The notes: generated by a model from the sequence alone, not told the origin. A stretch of DNA of 64,000 bases from Acanthochromis polyacanthus (GCF_021347895.1 NC_067115.1:10564064-10628063); one strand, 5' to 3'; shown: positions 1 to 13,490, numbered from the stretch's first letter. Numbers and translations: made by a program.

Positions 1-2030
1 TTCGGCAATTTGTGTTTGATTAGAACTTGGGAGGTATGAACCAGATATATCCCTTATCCAGATATGGAAGGATCATAATTTAATATGCATATTTCATATC
101 TATGCACTGTTTGATTAACATATTTTGTTTCAGTAATTTGAGGGCATGAACTTAATGGGAAAGCAGTCTATTCAGAAGAAGCAGTTTTCCCACGAGTCAT
201 CTTTTAACACAAGAAATAAAGGGAAAATTGCAACTGCACCTCCGTTCTCATGCTCTCCAGCTTTACTTCTCAAAATAAAGTCGGGAGGTTTCGACTCAGT
301 AACAAAGATCATCACATTTTTGTTGACAGTTAAAAAACTTTCACAGTTTATCTGACTCAGATTTTACCACACTATGACGATATGAAAACTGCAACGCCAG
401 CATTGTTGGTTTTGTGAAATCTGTTCTTCCTCATATCTGCTCTTGCTTGTGGATCACATTGGGAAATTTTCTAGCATTACTGCTTCATGACCTTAAAGGA
501 GGCGTGTGTTTATTACAAGCTGAAACTCACAGAGATTTTTCTCAAGATTTGTCTATAAAATGCATGTGATTAATAAATGAAGAGTACACATATTAGGGTA
601 TGATGACAAAGATTGTGGTCCAACAGTCATGTATCGAGGTGGCAGCCATGATGAGAGCATGTTGAATTCTCTAAATGTTCAGGAAAAGGTGCCTTGCTGC
701 TTTCTTTCTTTGCTCCTTTAGCATAAAACACATTGCTCCATCCTTTACAAAATGAAAAGAAATAATGTGTAGGATTTATTTAATTTATGTTTTCTTGTTA
801 ATATTTCTCCAACAAATAAAACTGTAGGATTATTCAATAACGTTTCTCCACCAAATTATAAAATGTAGGGTAAATGTTTGCTCAAATGGGGTTATGGTTG
901 CTTCATGCAGAATTATTCAATAGTCTAGCTGACATTCGGCCAGTGAAGTATTTAGATTAGACAAATACAACAGTGCAGCATTTGAATCAGCTCTTGTTGC
1001 GCTGTCAAGAAGAGCTTCAAGAATTGTCGGGGAATTATTTGACTTGACAGGTTGTGTATAAAATTTTGGCAGCTGGAATCAATACAAGTTAGGGACCAAA
1101 ATGTGTACAACAAGACAATTGAGGAAACTGGACTTAGTTACAGTACATTTATTGAACTACACAACAAGAAGTAACTATGATATAACAACAACACAAAACA
1201 GGCAAGAAAAGCACTCAGAGAACACAGTACCCCGCCAAGGCTGCTCAGTCATTGTGTAATTTGTGACTGATAAGTGTCGGTAAGTCCGTAGTGGTGGATT
1301 TGTAGTAAGGTCGCAATCATGTGATCGTCAGCAGGCGGCTGGCATAGCGTTCGCTTGTTGTCACAGTTACAGTGATGCCGTGCTGCTATCTCGCAATAAT
1401 ATGGAAATTTTTAACAAATCCACGGATCTAAGCGGATCTAGACTATAAGCTCGACTATAAGCTGCATCACTGCCAAAATCTAATCAGTTGGACAATGTCT
1501 AAAAAAAGCCAGAAATTTTCACTCTTATTTGAAATTATGACATTGATTCAAAATCTGCAACATTGGATAAGTGGATCAAATCATCTATGATTATGTGTGA
1601 GAAAAAATAGATGCAAAAATTTCGTCATGACAAGTCCCATCTCTGAGCACCGATCAACACAAAAGCTATAATGCACTTTACTAGTGATGTTTTCTGAACT
1701 GTACCACAACAATTACACATTCCTAGAGTTCTGGAGTTTCAAAAGGGTTCTCAAAATGAAACTAATATAATATTTTTGAGTCATTTTCAATCATTTTTAC
1801 TTTGATCATGCTATTTAGTAATATTTTTGTTTTTGTGGTGCAACTTGTCAGACCTATTCAATCAGTTATGAAAGTTCAATGAAATTCACCTTTTTTCATA
1901 TCTGTGACCAAATATTTCATATGAAAGTATGCTGTATGTTTAGTTCTGTTTTATTGAGACATGCAGCTGCAAACGGTTCTGAAAATATCACCGGCTGACT
2001 TTTGCGTTGTCAACTTTTTTGGCTGAAAGC
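1..2030. other. AT-rich intergenic DNA, no gene recognised
   Basis: No exon with convincing splice sites and no recognisable protein is visible. The only long frame (146-355, plus) has no family resemblance. The stretch from about 1040 to 1490 is more GC-balanced than its surroundings and reads like an old dispersed repeat (clustered CpG, decayed direct repeats such as gactataagct near 1440-1465), but I cannot name its family. The 5' leader or promoter of the downstream lectin gene may lie here; I see no clear element. Confidence 0.4.
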
Positions 2031-2035
2031 TGTAG

Positions 2036-2315
2036 GTCTGCTCCGACTCTCACTTCTTCTAAATCACAGCTCAAGACTTTTCTGTTTGCCACTGCTTTCC
2101 TATTATAGCTTATTTTAAATTGTGTTAAAGGCAAATTGAAATTTTATTTTTGAATTTATTCATAATTGTCCAGGTCTTTTCTATGTTTTATTACATCCAT
2201 CATTTCCATTGTGCTTTGTATGCTTGTCTGAATGTTTCCAATGTTTTTAATGTAAAGCACACTGAGTTGCTCTTGTGTATGAAATGTGCTATACAAATAC
2301 AGCAGCTGCCTTGCC
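2036..2315 (+). repeat. 3' end of a LINE retrotransposon
   Basis: The first part can be read as the last residues of a LINE reverse-transcriptase protein (a Ser/Lys-rich segment followed by LKTFLFATAF). It is followed by an AT-rich 3' UTR and the tail typical of fish L2/RTE-type elements (gtaaagcacactgagttgct ... gtgctatacaaata). It is truncated at the 5' side and has no long open frame. Orientation is plus. The family name is uncertain. Confidence 0.6.
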
Positions 2316-2914
2316 TAATGCGTGCTTGAATTTTCATATTTCAACTCACCCATAATCAGAGACTGTTGTACTGTAGATTCTAAATTAGTGGCATTATAAG
2401 AAATAACATGTCAGGCCTTAAATCCTAATAGTTACTTGGACAATGTTGTTTAAAGGATACAAATTTAATGTATCCTGGGTGAACACTTTGGCAGCTCCAT
2501 TTGACCTGACTTGTGATTCACTTAGAGAGGAAGAAGGGAAGCTGTCACTCCACCCACTAACCAACCCTCTAGTTCTACTCCTCCATACACAAATATAGAA
2601 GAACATTTTAAACTTCATTTCATAGAGCATAAGTGAGAGCTACAGGACCTTAGGCCTTACTCGTTTCTTCATTTTTCTTCCACTGTGTCTGTAATCATCT
2701 CTAAAAGAGTGGTAAGGTTTTTCTTTTTTAAATCTGCAAACAGAGAAGTGAATGTTTTAGCATCTTGAAAGATTGATGGAAAAAGTAATAAGAGCTTGAT
2801 TTTCTGTCAGTTTTTGCTGTTTAGTAACACTATTGCAAAACTCAGCAGCTATTTCAGATGCTAACATTGTCGTTTTTCACTGACAACATTCCAGCTCACT
2901 ACACAGAAGCACAG

Positions 2915-5900
2915 ATGACTGCAGACAGCGACGACAGTAAAGTTGCCTACAAGCAGCTTTTTGGGGATAGCACCCAATCCACCTTTTCAGGTAATAAAAT
3001 AACTTTAAAATATCTAAAGCTGCTCTCATCAACAGAAATCAGAAATGCTTTGGGGTGATTACTATACACTCTTTACATTCTAGAAAAGGAATAGTTTTCT
3101 CCATTGTCATATACCATGCAGTATAGGCCACACTGAGAAAATTTGACAGAAAAATGTAATCTACTTGAAAGACATACTATCATCTTGGCAAATAATTGCT
3201 TATTTCCACAAAGCAACACAAAGTGTGTTTCAATTCACCTGCTTTTTTTTGCACTTTATCAATTTTTGCATGAAAAAATCTGAGCAGAAATCAGTCAAAG
3301 TAAATTTTAATATGTAGCTGTGGTGTAAAAGTCGTTGCATCAGTAAAAATTGAATGCAACAAAGTGAAATGGAGACATATGATAGGTCACAGTGTTCATG
3401 AAATACGGGATTTAAACATTCACGGAAGTATTTGTTCCACTGTAGAGATGGAAAATGGGGAGACTGTAACCTTCCTCAATTTAATAGATTTGTTCACAGC
3501 TTCACTCATTTCACACCCTCATAAGGAATTGAAAGGGAAATGGGTTTGAGACTTTCTTAATCCACGTTTTTCATGCAACTTCACAAATGGATTATTGTTT
3601 TTCAGTTTAGATTTCAATTGTTCATGTTTGGGTTGTTGCAGAATTAGGTTATGAACAGTTTTTTTACGATTATGATTATGATTATTATTATGATTATGAT
3701 TATTATGATTATTATTATTATTATTATTATCTAATAACATTAATAATATAATTCTAAATTTCCATTTCTGTGCTTTGTGTCCTGTGCTTCATTATGTAGT
3801 GTATGTTGAACATCAGATGGTGCAATAATTTATTGTTTTACCTGCTTTAGAGGGTTTGGAGACATTTAAGTAATGTTTGCCACAATCTGAGAGGAATTTT
3901 TTGCAGTAGTCAAATTTTCAAACCCATTTTTGACTTGTTTCATTTAAGAACCGTAAAAAGTCATACATAACAAAGTAAGCCCTAATGTGGAAATTTTATG
4001 TGATTTCATGCAGATTTAGAAAGCAGAATTAGGCTAAATGTGAATGGACGCTTGTGGAGCTACATTAGCATTCATTTAGAACTGTGTTTTTGTCAACAGG
4101 CACTATTTTGGATAAACCGTGCAATAGTGTACCATCTGCACAGCATCACACAGCAAGATTGTTAAAGCTGTGTAATTTTTTGCATCTGCATAGCAGATAT
4201 TTTCCTCTGGAGTTAGTGGAGCGCAAAACAGAACAAAAATGAAAGTGAAGATAGGAGTTAAGTTTATCAAATTACCAAAAACTCGGCTTCAAAATGATTG
4301 CTAATGCTGCTCCCTGTTTGTGCAATGTTTTAAAAGAAAACTGTTTTTCGGTTACCATGTTGTGTTTGGTCCACTGCTCAGAAGTGGCCAAAAAAAATGC
4401 TTATTACTAAATGAATTTCACTTGTGTTACTCTTTGACACAGTGAAAATATGGGAAAAATCACTGAAACAAATATATGACAATATAATAATAAATATTTG
4501 GAAAGAGATGCTGCTATTATGTTTATATTTGAGATTGATGCCATTCATATATGTGGTTGTATTTTGTCAATATAGGAAATGTTACATATATTGTTTGCTA
4601 ATGATTATGATTAATTATGTGTATTTCTAAAGTATTACTTATTTAGACTGTGAAATGACTGTTTTGTATAGAATTTTGCAGCATCGTTCAGTAAAACCAC
4701 ATGTTCCTTAGATCACTTCATCAATTTTTTGTTTCTGCTTCCGCTTTTCTTGCCATCTTTCAGTTTATGTGTTGAGAAACAACCCGTTCAAGGTTGTTAC
4801 AGTTTGCCTCGGGCTGCTGGCTGTTGTCCTGCTGGCTGGGGTCATCGGTCAGAGTGTACACTGTGAGTCCTACCTTGCTTTCTCCATCAAATATCCAATT
4901 TTACATTGATATTGCAGTAAAATCACTGATTGGCGTCTTATCTCACCTTTTTTTCAGATCAAAATGTAGAGCGAGACCGTCAGAACAATTTAACAGCTAT
5001 GCGTGAGGTGAAAGATAACCTGCAACAGAGCCTGAATACAGCACAGAAACAGAAAAAGGATCTGGAAACCGAGCGTAATAATTTACATATAAATTATGAC
5101 ATGTTTTCTACAAAGAAAGATCAATTACAGAGGAGTTTCTACCGAATGAGTGATGAAACAAGCAAACTGAAACTTAGTCAAATACAGTTAAAGACCGATA
5201 ACGCTGCTTTAAACAAAGAGTTAGAACAGCTGAAAGCCACTAAAGACCAACTGCAGACAAACACCAGTACCTTGAGTGCAGCCAAAAACGTGTTACAAAA
5301 ACAATATGATTCAGTTCTTAGACACAGAAATGAGTTGCAGGCCAGTTATGACTCAACCACCAAAGAAAGAGACAACTTACAGAACAAGTGCAACAACGTG
5401 ACCAGAGCCAGAGAGCAGCTCCAGTTAAGTTACAATGACTTGATCATGAGAGTAGAATATTTGCAGGGCAGATATAATGCCACTATCAGTGAGAAGGACA
5501 AGATAGCAAGCAGTCACCAAAACCTGACATCAGCAAGGGATACCCTGGAGACCTCTTATGACTTAGTTAAAAAGGCAGAAAAAGAGTTGCAGGCTTCTTA
5601 TGCATTGCTGCTTCGGGAAAAAAACGACATTGAAAGCAGCGTGAAGAACATTACGGCAGAGAGAGACCTGTTGAAGGTGAAAAACGACAATCTGACTGCT
5701 GAGAGAGACCAGCTGCTGGCGAAAGTTAACATGCTGAACAAATTCATTCAAGGTAATTTGAAAGGAATGTTAAAAAAAAATGCATGTGGTCAACTGAACC
5801 CAATATGCTGTCTGATGAAAAATAGATCCAGCTGTCCAAAACCTGACTTCAACAATCACTATTGTCTCAGTGTATAGTTCTTGATCAATGATTATCTTAC

Positions 5901-6798
5901 AATTACAGAGAAGAAATGCCCCAGCGGCTGGATGAAGTTCCAGGACAGCTGCTACTATGCTTCTAAGAGCAAGTTAAGCTGGTCCTTGGCCAGAGCATTC
6001 TGTAGCAGTAGAGATGCACACCTTACAATCATAACGAGCCAAGAGGAAATGGTGTGTCTATCTGTGTACATCTATCTTCATATTCATTACTGTTTGTGTC
6101 ACCATGTACATTTAGAGGCCTTTGTTTTGTTAAAGCTGCAACAACATATTTTAAAAGATACTAGTGTTCTGTGGTATCTTTCTGATCATTGTTTTGGTTA
6201 AATGAATAACAAGGAATTACAGAATGAGTTGTTAGCATATTTTTTTCAACACAACCTTTTAAAATTGACATAGCAAGCTAGCAAATGTGAATTTAGCATT
6301 CAATAGTATATTTTAGCTCTGGCTTTGGTCTCCAGCAGTCTGGAGGAAAACATAGCTGCTCAATCCTTTCGCTGTGTGAATGAGGTAGTTGCTAGCTTTC
6401 CACCTCATATTTTATCCATTGTTAGCCTAAATATGAATAAGGATGACATGTGTATGTTTCCCCTTCTTCTTCCACTACACCTAATCTATAACTGTATGCA
6501 TGACATTACCTTGCAGTAACTCAATGTCTCTTTCTTTGTAGGACTTCCTCAACACCTTGTATACCCGTGACGAAGAAATTTGGATTGGACTGTCGGATAG
6601 AGAAAGAGAGGGGAAGTGGAAATGGGTAGATGGGACACCGCTGACCAAATCGTAAGAAATTAAATACATATCTCTTTATATCCATCCATTACCTATACAT
6701 CGGAGGGGCTGGAGCCTATCCCAGCTGACTTAGAGGGAAGGCAGGTTACACCCTAGACAGGTCACCAGTCTATTGATAGATAGATAGATAGATAGATT

Positions 6799-6893
<95 letters not shown>

Positions 6894-7003
6894 TGGTTGA
6901 TTGATTGATTGAACCTTCATTAATCCCACAGCGGGGAAATTTACAGTCTACAACAGCAAATAGAACACTTGAATCAAAGAGAGTGCAGCACACAATGCAC
7001 ACA

Positions 7004-7074
<71 letters not shown>

Positions 7075-8124
7075 TTTTCTTCAGAAGAAGAAAAGCAGTA
7101 TTTACAGTATTTTTTATGAAATTGCACAGCATCATTATTTACATTTTTTATTGCACAGTTTGTAAGTGGGTGAACTGAACTACTGGGAGCAGGCTTGATT
7201 GTAAAGTCTGACTGCAGCAGGAAGGAAGGACCTGCGGTATCTCTCCTTCAGACACCGCGGGTGAAGCAGTCTGTCACTGTAGGAGCCGCCCAGTGATCTT
7301 ACTGTTTCCTGCAGGGGGTGGGAGGTGTCCTCCATGATAGACAACAGCTTTGTCATCATCCTCCTGTCTCCCACCACCTCCACAGGATGAAGGGGGCAGC
7401 CCAGGACTGAACTGGCTTTCTTTACCAGTTTGTTTAGTCTCTTCCTCTCTGCAGCCGTTATGCTGCTGCTCCAGCAGACCACTCCATACATGATGGCTGA
7501 TGCCACCACAGAATCATAAAAGGTCTTCAGAAGTGCTCCCTGCACCCCAAAGGACCTCGGTTTTCTGAGCAGGTGGAGTCTGCTGTGACCTTTCTTGTAA
7601 AGTGCGCTGGTGTTAGTAGTTCAGTCCAGTTTCTTGTTTAAGTGAACACCCAGGTGTTAAGTGCACACTCACATGCACACCTATGGACAATTTAGAATTA
7701 GCATTGAATAACCTCAGCATGTTTTTGGACTGTGGGAGGAAGCTGAAGAACCCAGTGAAAGCTCATGCACGTACAGGGAGAACATGCAAACTCCACACAG
7801 AAAGATCCCAGGCTCAGACTGGGACCGGGGACTTTCGAGATGTAAGGCTACAGTGCTAAGCATCCAGCCACTTTGCAGTGCTCTTTATATCTATAATAGA
7901 GAAAATTCCAAATTATGTTGATTCCATTTGTCCAAGGCCAGAGTAGTTTATAGTCTATTGCTGTATATGTCTCCTTGTTCTGCAGGTTCTGGGCTAGTGG
8001 CCAACCCAACAGCTATGGCTTAAAGGAACAGGACTGTGCTGAGTTCTGGCGCCGTGGATCAAGAAGTGGTCGGTGGAATGATGAAAACTGTGATCTTGAA
8101 CGACTCTTTATCTGTGAGATCTAG
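2915..8124 (+). CDS. C-type lectin receptor, CD209/CLEC4-like, type II membrane protein
   Basis: Six coding exons join in frame: 2915-2990, 4764-4862, 4958-5752, 5909-6051, 6542-6651 and 7986-8124, giving 453 residues. Order in the protein: a short cytoplasmic tail with a YKQL (YxxPhi) sorting-type motif near residue 12, one hydrophobic membrane segment at about 37-56, a stalk of about 265 residues in one exon built from 14-residue repeats with several N-glycosylation sequons, then a C-type lectin domain over three exons. The domain shows the GWMKFQDSCYY start, WIGL, QPN, DCAEF, WND and the final FICEI cysteine. The WND motif and the acidic residue in DCAEF are the usual calcium/sugar ligands; QPN mixes mannose-type EPN and galactose-type QPD. 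The start was chosen at the ATG at 2915; an acceptor-like cag at 2892-2894 suggests a 5' leader exon lies upstream. By family it binds glycans at the surface of immune or epithelial cells. The exact orthologue cannot be assigned. Confidence 0.88.
3667..3733. repeat. ATT/ATGATT-rich microsatellite
   Basis: Imperfect run of attatg and att units in intron 1 of the lectin gene. It has no coding meaning; the frame on the minus strand is a poly-Asn/His artefact. Confidence 0.8.
6684..6773 (-). repeat. 3' half of a SINE-like dispersed repeat, split by a LINE
   Basis: On the minus strand this ends in the atggatggat-type tail and contains the segment gacctgtctagggtgtaacc followed by gctgggataggctccagccc. 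The same family is found whole in plus orientation at 18687-18969. The 5' half of this copy is at 7656-7872, so one repeat was opened by the LINE and microsatellite between them. Confidence 0.7.
6775..6893. repeat. (TAGA)n microsatellite at the tail of a LINE
   Basis: About 28 tetranucleotide units. It directly follows the 3' end of the minus-strand LINE (as TATC units in that orientation), which is how this kind of fish LINE tail ends. It is therefore likely an expanded LINE tail and not an independent array. Confidence 0.85.
6894..7655 (-). pseudogene. 5'-truncated, broken LINE (reverse-transcriptase C-terminus)
   Basis: The minus strand encodes the C-terminal part of a LINE protein: the typical block GVHLNKKLD, then YDSVVASAIMYGVVCWSSS, then a region ending LPAAVRLYNQA. 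An in-frame TGA at 7621-7623 replaces the position that is usually Trp after the KLD motif, so the frame is broken. The 3' UTR contains ccccgctgtgggattaatga and then ATTG/TATC repeats. It lies in the last intron of the lectin gene and splits an older SINE-like repeat. The 5' end is truncated at about 7655. Confidence 0.8.
7005..7069. repeat. (TA)n microsatellite
   Basis: Uninterrupted TA run inside the 3' region of the truncated LINE. No gene content. Confidence 0.9.
7656..7872 (-). repeat. 5' half of the SINE-like dispersed repeat
   Basis: Contains the characteristic blocks of this fish repeat in reverse orientation: cctatggacaatttagaatt, tgtttttggactgtgggagg and gggagaacatgcaaactcca. It continues the piece at 6684-6773 across the inserted LINE. 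Confidence 0.7.
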
Positions 8125-11100
8125 TTTTCCTGCACAGAGAGGATTGAGGTGCAGCACGATATGTGACCAGTTTATACACAGTGATGCAAAGCAATGCTAA
8201 CAGTTGAAGCCTGAAATTGACTCTTTTGCCATAAGTAATGTTTTATGGACTTAAATATAGCAGGCAGCTGACGGCATGGATTAATGTAGGTTGTTTTAAG
8301 CAAACTACATTGCGAATGTGGGACTATGACTGGCGCAGATGGATCTGAGTTTTCCTTAAATATCTGTACATACTGTAGCAACTATTCTGTCTGTAAAATA
8401 ATTAATTTCAACATTTACTAATTATATGTGAGAGCTTTTTGTCAGCTGAGTTAAACCATGACAGCTCTCTAGAGGGAGATGCATCTTACAGTTTTCCCAA
8501 AGCTGAAGAGTAAACATCCATGCTTAACATTCTTAAGTTCCTTTTTTGTTGTCCTAGCATAAAAAAAAACTTGATTCGATTTTTGAAACTGATGTAACTA
8601 TGTTTCCTCTAAACTTTTCTCTTTTTTACACCCCTCTGTCTACCAACCTACTGTCTTGCATACAAACAACCTTTCTCAGCCATATTAGCACGGTGTTATC
8701 AATATTTGTAATTGTGACAGCAATGTTTTCTGATAGCAGTGGTGTCATATTGACGCCACTGGCAATGCCACAATGACTTGCAACAATCTGCATTAAAATT
8801 TTATATACACTTCGGACTTGTGTTAGCATAGTTATCTAATACATTGAGCAATATAACAATGTGAGAGTGGGCCTGTTACATTGCAGTCTGAATCTCCTCT
8901 GACGTGTTTTGTCCTACCCAGGAGCTTGTTCTCAGTCCTCTCTGCTCTGAAGATGTTTCTTTCCTTACCTTAGTCAATGGAAGAAGCATCTTCCTTAGAC
9001 CCTTTTTGGATTGACACCTTTTGTTTTGTTCTTGCACAGTGATAACTGTTAACTACAATTTAACAAAGGTCATCATCCACACATTTAAGATGTCACATGT
9101 ATGCTGTCCCACATTGACAAGAAAACCTTCATACACCAGAGACTCAGAAGATGTCTGCATCAGCTGCTGTTGCATGTACATGATTGTATGCATTTGATTT
9201 CATCTATAACTTCTTTACAGTCACCACTTTACTGGCAACCAATTTTAGCTAGTTCAAAGCAAATGAACTTTGCATATACAGCAGAATAAAGGGGGTTATA
9301 TTAGTTTGATTTTCCACAGTTTGAGACCTTTGAGATGTTTTTCTGAACCCTCCAACACCAAAGTAAGATTGATTTAGATACCCTGGCTGGTTCTCTGCCA
9401 TAAACTGGTGTCTTCCTTCCTCTTGGCTGGGGGTGAGTCACCACCTCAAATGACGGAGAAGTAGTATTTTGAGATTGTGTTCATGAGTGATACTCAAGTG
9501 GAGTATGAGATGGACTGACGAGTTCGTGCAGCATCAGTAGTATTGTGGATGTTGTACTTGACTGTTGTGGTGACTTTCCAGAAGGCAAACTTCTCATTTT
9601 ACCAGCTGATGTGTGTTTTGACCTTCGTCTAGCTCATGAGCTCTGGATGGTGATTTAAAAGGATGAGAGGTTGAGTTTCCAACATCTAATTTGGCAATAT
9701 GACAATTTTAAGTTTCTAGATTTATTTGTTTATTTTTGAAATCAAAAGAAGTGATCTTTACAATTGGTGTTTATATAAGACCATTATTTGGTCCATGCAC
9801 AGCAAAAGTCATTATGGTTTTATGATATTCAGATGCTGACGGTCACCCACAGTTGTATCATTAAGCCTACACACATGCATGCACACAAACACACTCTTTT
9901 TGATGCATCTGTCTGCCCATTGATCTAGAATCTTCATACTCCACCCACTCACACAGGTAGGGGGTATTTTGTTTGTTTGGCCATACAGCTGTGTGGGAGG
10001 AACACTACAAAGTTACTCTCACACCAACCCTTAGAAAGATGAACTAAACAGTCTCTACCTCTCATGCTATTAACCTACTTCTGTATACTAAGATACACAA
10101 AAAAAATCACTGATATACTATGTGATGTATCAAAGATAACTACGCACACAACCCTTTAATTCAGTGGGTCTGACAGCCATTTTTTCCAAATATACCTGGA
10201 AATAACAAGCCAGTTTGAGAAATTAGAAACATTTAAAAACAGAAGTGGTAATGAGATGTGGAATTAATTGGATTATTCTGCAGGTATAGTTAGTTATCAA
10301 ATATCAACACATTAGTGGCAGTGATCATGTTAAGTCCTTCCTACAGAAAGTCAGATTTGTTTGAGGTGCATCTCTTCCACTGAAACAGCATTCAGGTGAC
10401 ACTCAGTTGGATGTGATCGACCCATTAGAGGCTTGTTGAACTAAATCAACCTGCAGCCATTGTTTACCTCTTTCACAGCATTATAACTGAGTCGAAGTGT
10501 CAAAAGTCAGATTGTCATTCTGATCAATGAGAGGCTTTCTCAGCATCAAGCCATAGCTGGACTGAAGGTTTCCAAGAGGGCAGGTGTAGTACTCACTAGA
10601 ATAGTTCATTGTTGGCCATAAGGAATCCCAACAGGAACAGACACCTGCCAGTCACAATCAGTCACAATCAGTCACATTCAGTCCCTTCCATATTATTGCA
10701 CCTCCTCACTGTCAGTCACAACACCTGAGCCAATCACCAGCAGTCTCTCTCCCACCTGGAATGAACCCCATTCCTTTGTTTGAAGAACATCCAGAATCAC
10801 TCAGTCACACAGCAGTCACTTGAACAACAGGATCACCCCCACCCCACTCAGATCTGGACAACCAATCACTTTTCACAGGCTGGAATCCTGGAAGTCCCAC
10901 CATCAAAACAGTGAGTTAAAATTCATGTGAAGCAAGTTGAAAGCTGTGTGGTATCATGCTAATATTCATGCTAATGCTAACAGGCCTTCAACTCCACAAC
11001 CATGCTCTTGGACCTCTGGATGCCACCAACATAAGCATTTTGCTGAACATTGGTGAGCAACTAATGAAAAATGTGATGATTGATGAAGCCTGTCTGCTGA

Positions 11101-13490
11101 ACAGGTTAGTCTTTGATGGATGGATGAATTGAACTGATGGCGAGCTACCCTGGAACGAACTGGAACAGTCTGAAAAGATTCACCCCTTCACCACCCCACT
11201 CACTGGCAGGCCTCAAGCCTTACAGCTTCTTCCCTTCTACAATGGTGTGGTAGGACATGTTTAGATTTATTTAGGACTTGTTTGGACTGGCTTTGACTTG
11301 TTTCATGGACTTTGTTCCATGGATGAATTAGTTTAGCACCCCAGTAGCAAAAGTGGAAACACGCTCACCTGAATTAAGAACTGTTGTTGCACTATCGAAT
11401 GGATCATAGCACACAGTCACTTTAAACGGTTTAAAGTGAAGCTGCTTTATAATGATTGAATTACAGGTGAATGTTTAATTTTTTCTGACTTTCTGTTATT
11501 GTTTTGTTTTTATTATTTTGATCATTGTTCTACCTTGATATATTCAAGCATTTTCTGTTGATTATTTTTAATACGTTACTGATAAGCTGATTTCTGTGTC
11601 TTGTGTTCATTCATTTTCACACAGCTCCCAGAGCCAAACCTTTTCCTTAACCTAGCCCTTAGCTCACCTAATGGTAGCATATTTCCATTACAAGTGCTTC
11701 ACAGGGCGCGGAGCTCCAAAACACTTCAGGACAAATGGATCATCCAAAGCACAATAGGACAAACGAAAAGTGAGCAGAAGATCAATACGTCAGGCTTTGT
11801 TCACTGAGTGATGGGAAAGAAACTTCATCACAGATACAGAATTTTCAAAATAAACAAAAAACAAGATGCGAGTCAGCAAAAGTTCTGTCCAAAGAGGATC
11901 TCTAGCCTCAGAAGTTAATTTTAAGGCCAAATGATTGTGTTGGGGTCTGATAGAGCAGCATTTCAGTTGATAGTGGAAAGATGTCAGGTTCACTGTTGAA
12001 TTCCAGTTAGACATTAGTGGTAGTAGTAGACTAATTTTTGTAAGATGACCAATATGGGGTAGAATGATACTCTCATCTCCTGTTTGTATCTTTGTGGAGA
12101 AGAATTCATATTGCTGCAGGATAATCAAGCTAAACACACCTGAAAGCTTTTAAAAGGACTAAACACGACTAAAGAGAGCCGACTGTCGTGGACTTTCCTT
12201 CACAGACACCTGAAATCAACCCTTCTAAACATTTATGGAGCACTGGAAAGCAGACACACCTGACATAACAACATACTCTTTGGATTATTACAGCTTCATG
12301 CTGTCAATAATGCAAACAGGGAGGCTAAGAAACACCAAGGTTTTCTTAAAATCACGTACATTTTTTCCTAAGTTTACTAAAATTAAGCTTTTGCCTAATG
12401 AAACATCTTGCATTAAATTCTAAAAGAAAAATAAAGAATCAGTAAGACAATAATGCTTACAATACAAAAATACTGTTCATTTGAAACACCCTGCAATAAT
12501 AGATGTGTTTAAATTTGAATCAAAAATGTGCATTTGATGTAAGTGAAGCAATCTGAATTATATAACTATGAGAATAAATGAATGTAGGTGAACATAATGG
12601 TGCTTGTTGCTCATTAAATCTATGCAGCAATCTTAAGGCAGCAAGACAGATACACTGAGGGCTTATTAACTTCTTTGGGTTTTGGCTCCTTTTTATAAAA
12701 AAAAACTTAATTAAGCACTTAATGTTTTATTCATGAATCTAGTGAACTAAAAACACTGCTGTGTAACATTTTACAATACAATGTGACTTATACACACAGC
12801 TCCACTGACCCATCATTAGTGTTTATATATTAATCTTTTCTATTGTGGCCGTATGAATGAAATGTTAAAATAAAAGCCTACACATTTTGCCTCTGACTGT
12901 AGATTTGTGGTGGCATAAGTTGTTATAATTCACTGTTTGCAGGCATGTGATTGGCTGAGTGTTCTTACTAATTGCCTCACCTTCCACTTTTTGTACTTTG
13001 TGCCGCTGTGCGTGCATGAACATGGACTAGACGTGCACTTGAAGGCCCCACTTATCTCTGCTCATTGCTTTTGTATGATTTGAACAGAGCCCTTAGTATT
13101 TAATGATAGTTTTCTGGATTTTTTAAAGATCTGCTGAAATATTCTCTGTAGTTTTGGATGTTTTTAAGCAACATAAGTACATCTTTGTTATGCAGCAGAC
13201 CTTTGTAATCATTCGGGGTTATGCAACAAGACAGATTCATAAATCAATGTAAATCGGAGGGTTTTTGCAGTTCCCATGTCACTATGTCACTCTATCATTT
13301 ATGAAACTTGAACACACAGGTTGAATTTCAAACATGAACTCTGACCACTGATGTTATTGGGATGGTGTTTTCTAACAGACTGTTTCGTGAAAGAATCCCA
13401 GCCTTTTCCAAACATGTGAACTAGTTACATATTACACACGAGGGTGAAATCAGTAACTTTGCCAGCAGTACTGTAAATTATGCAATCCAG
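8125..13490. other. Intergenic region between lectin and GTPase genes
   Basis: AT-rich, with no recognised gene. An AATAAA at 9285-9290 and ATTAAA forms nearer the lectin stop are possible polyadenylation sites for the lectin, none decisive. A short tandem of a ten-base gtcacaatca unit lies at 10651-10690. The stretch 10560-11450 is more GC-rich than its surroundings and may be old repeat DNA, but I could not name it. Confidence 0.4.

Noticed and set aside
6730..7178. Leu-Ser-Ile-Tyr repeat and Tyr-Ile repeat proteins
   Set aside because: Artefacts of (TAGA)n and (TA)n microsatellites.
10651..10690. Short tandem of gtcacaatca considered as CRISPR-like or regulatory array
   Set aside because: Three to four ten-base units without spacers; a simple local duplication in vertebrate DNA.
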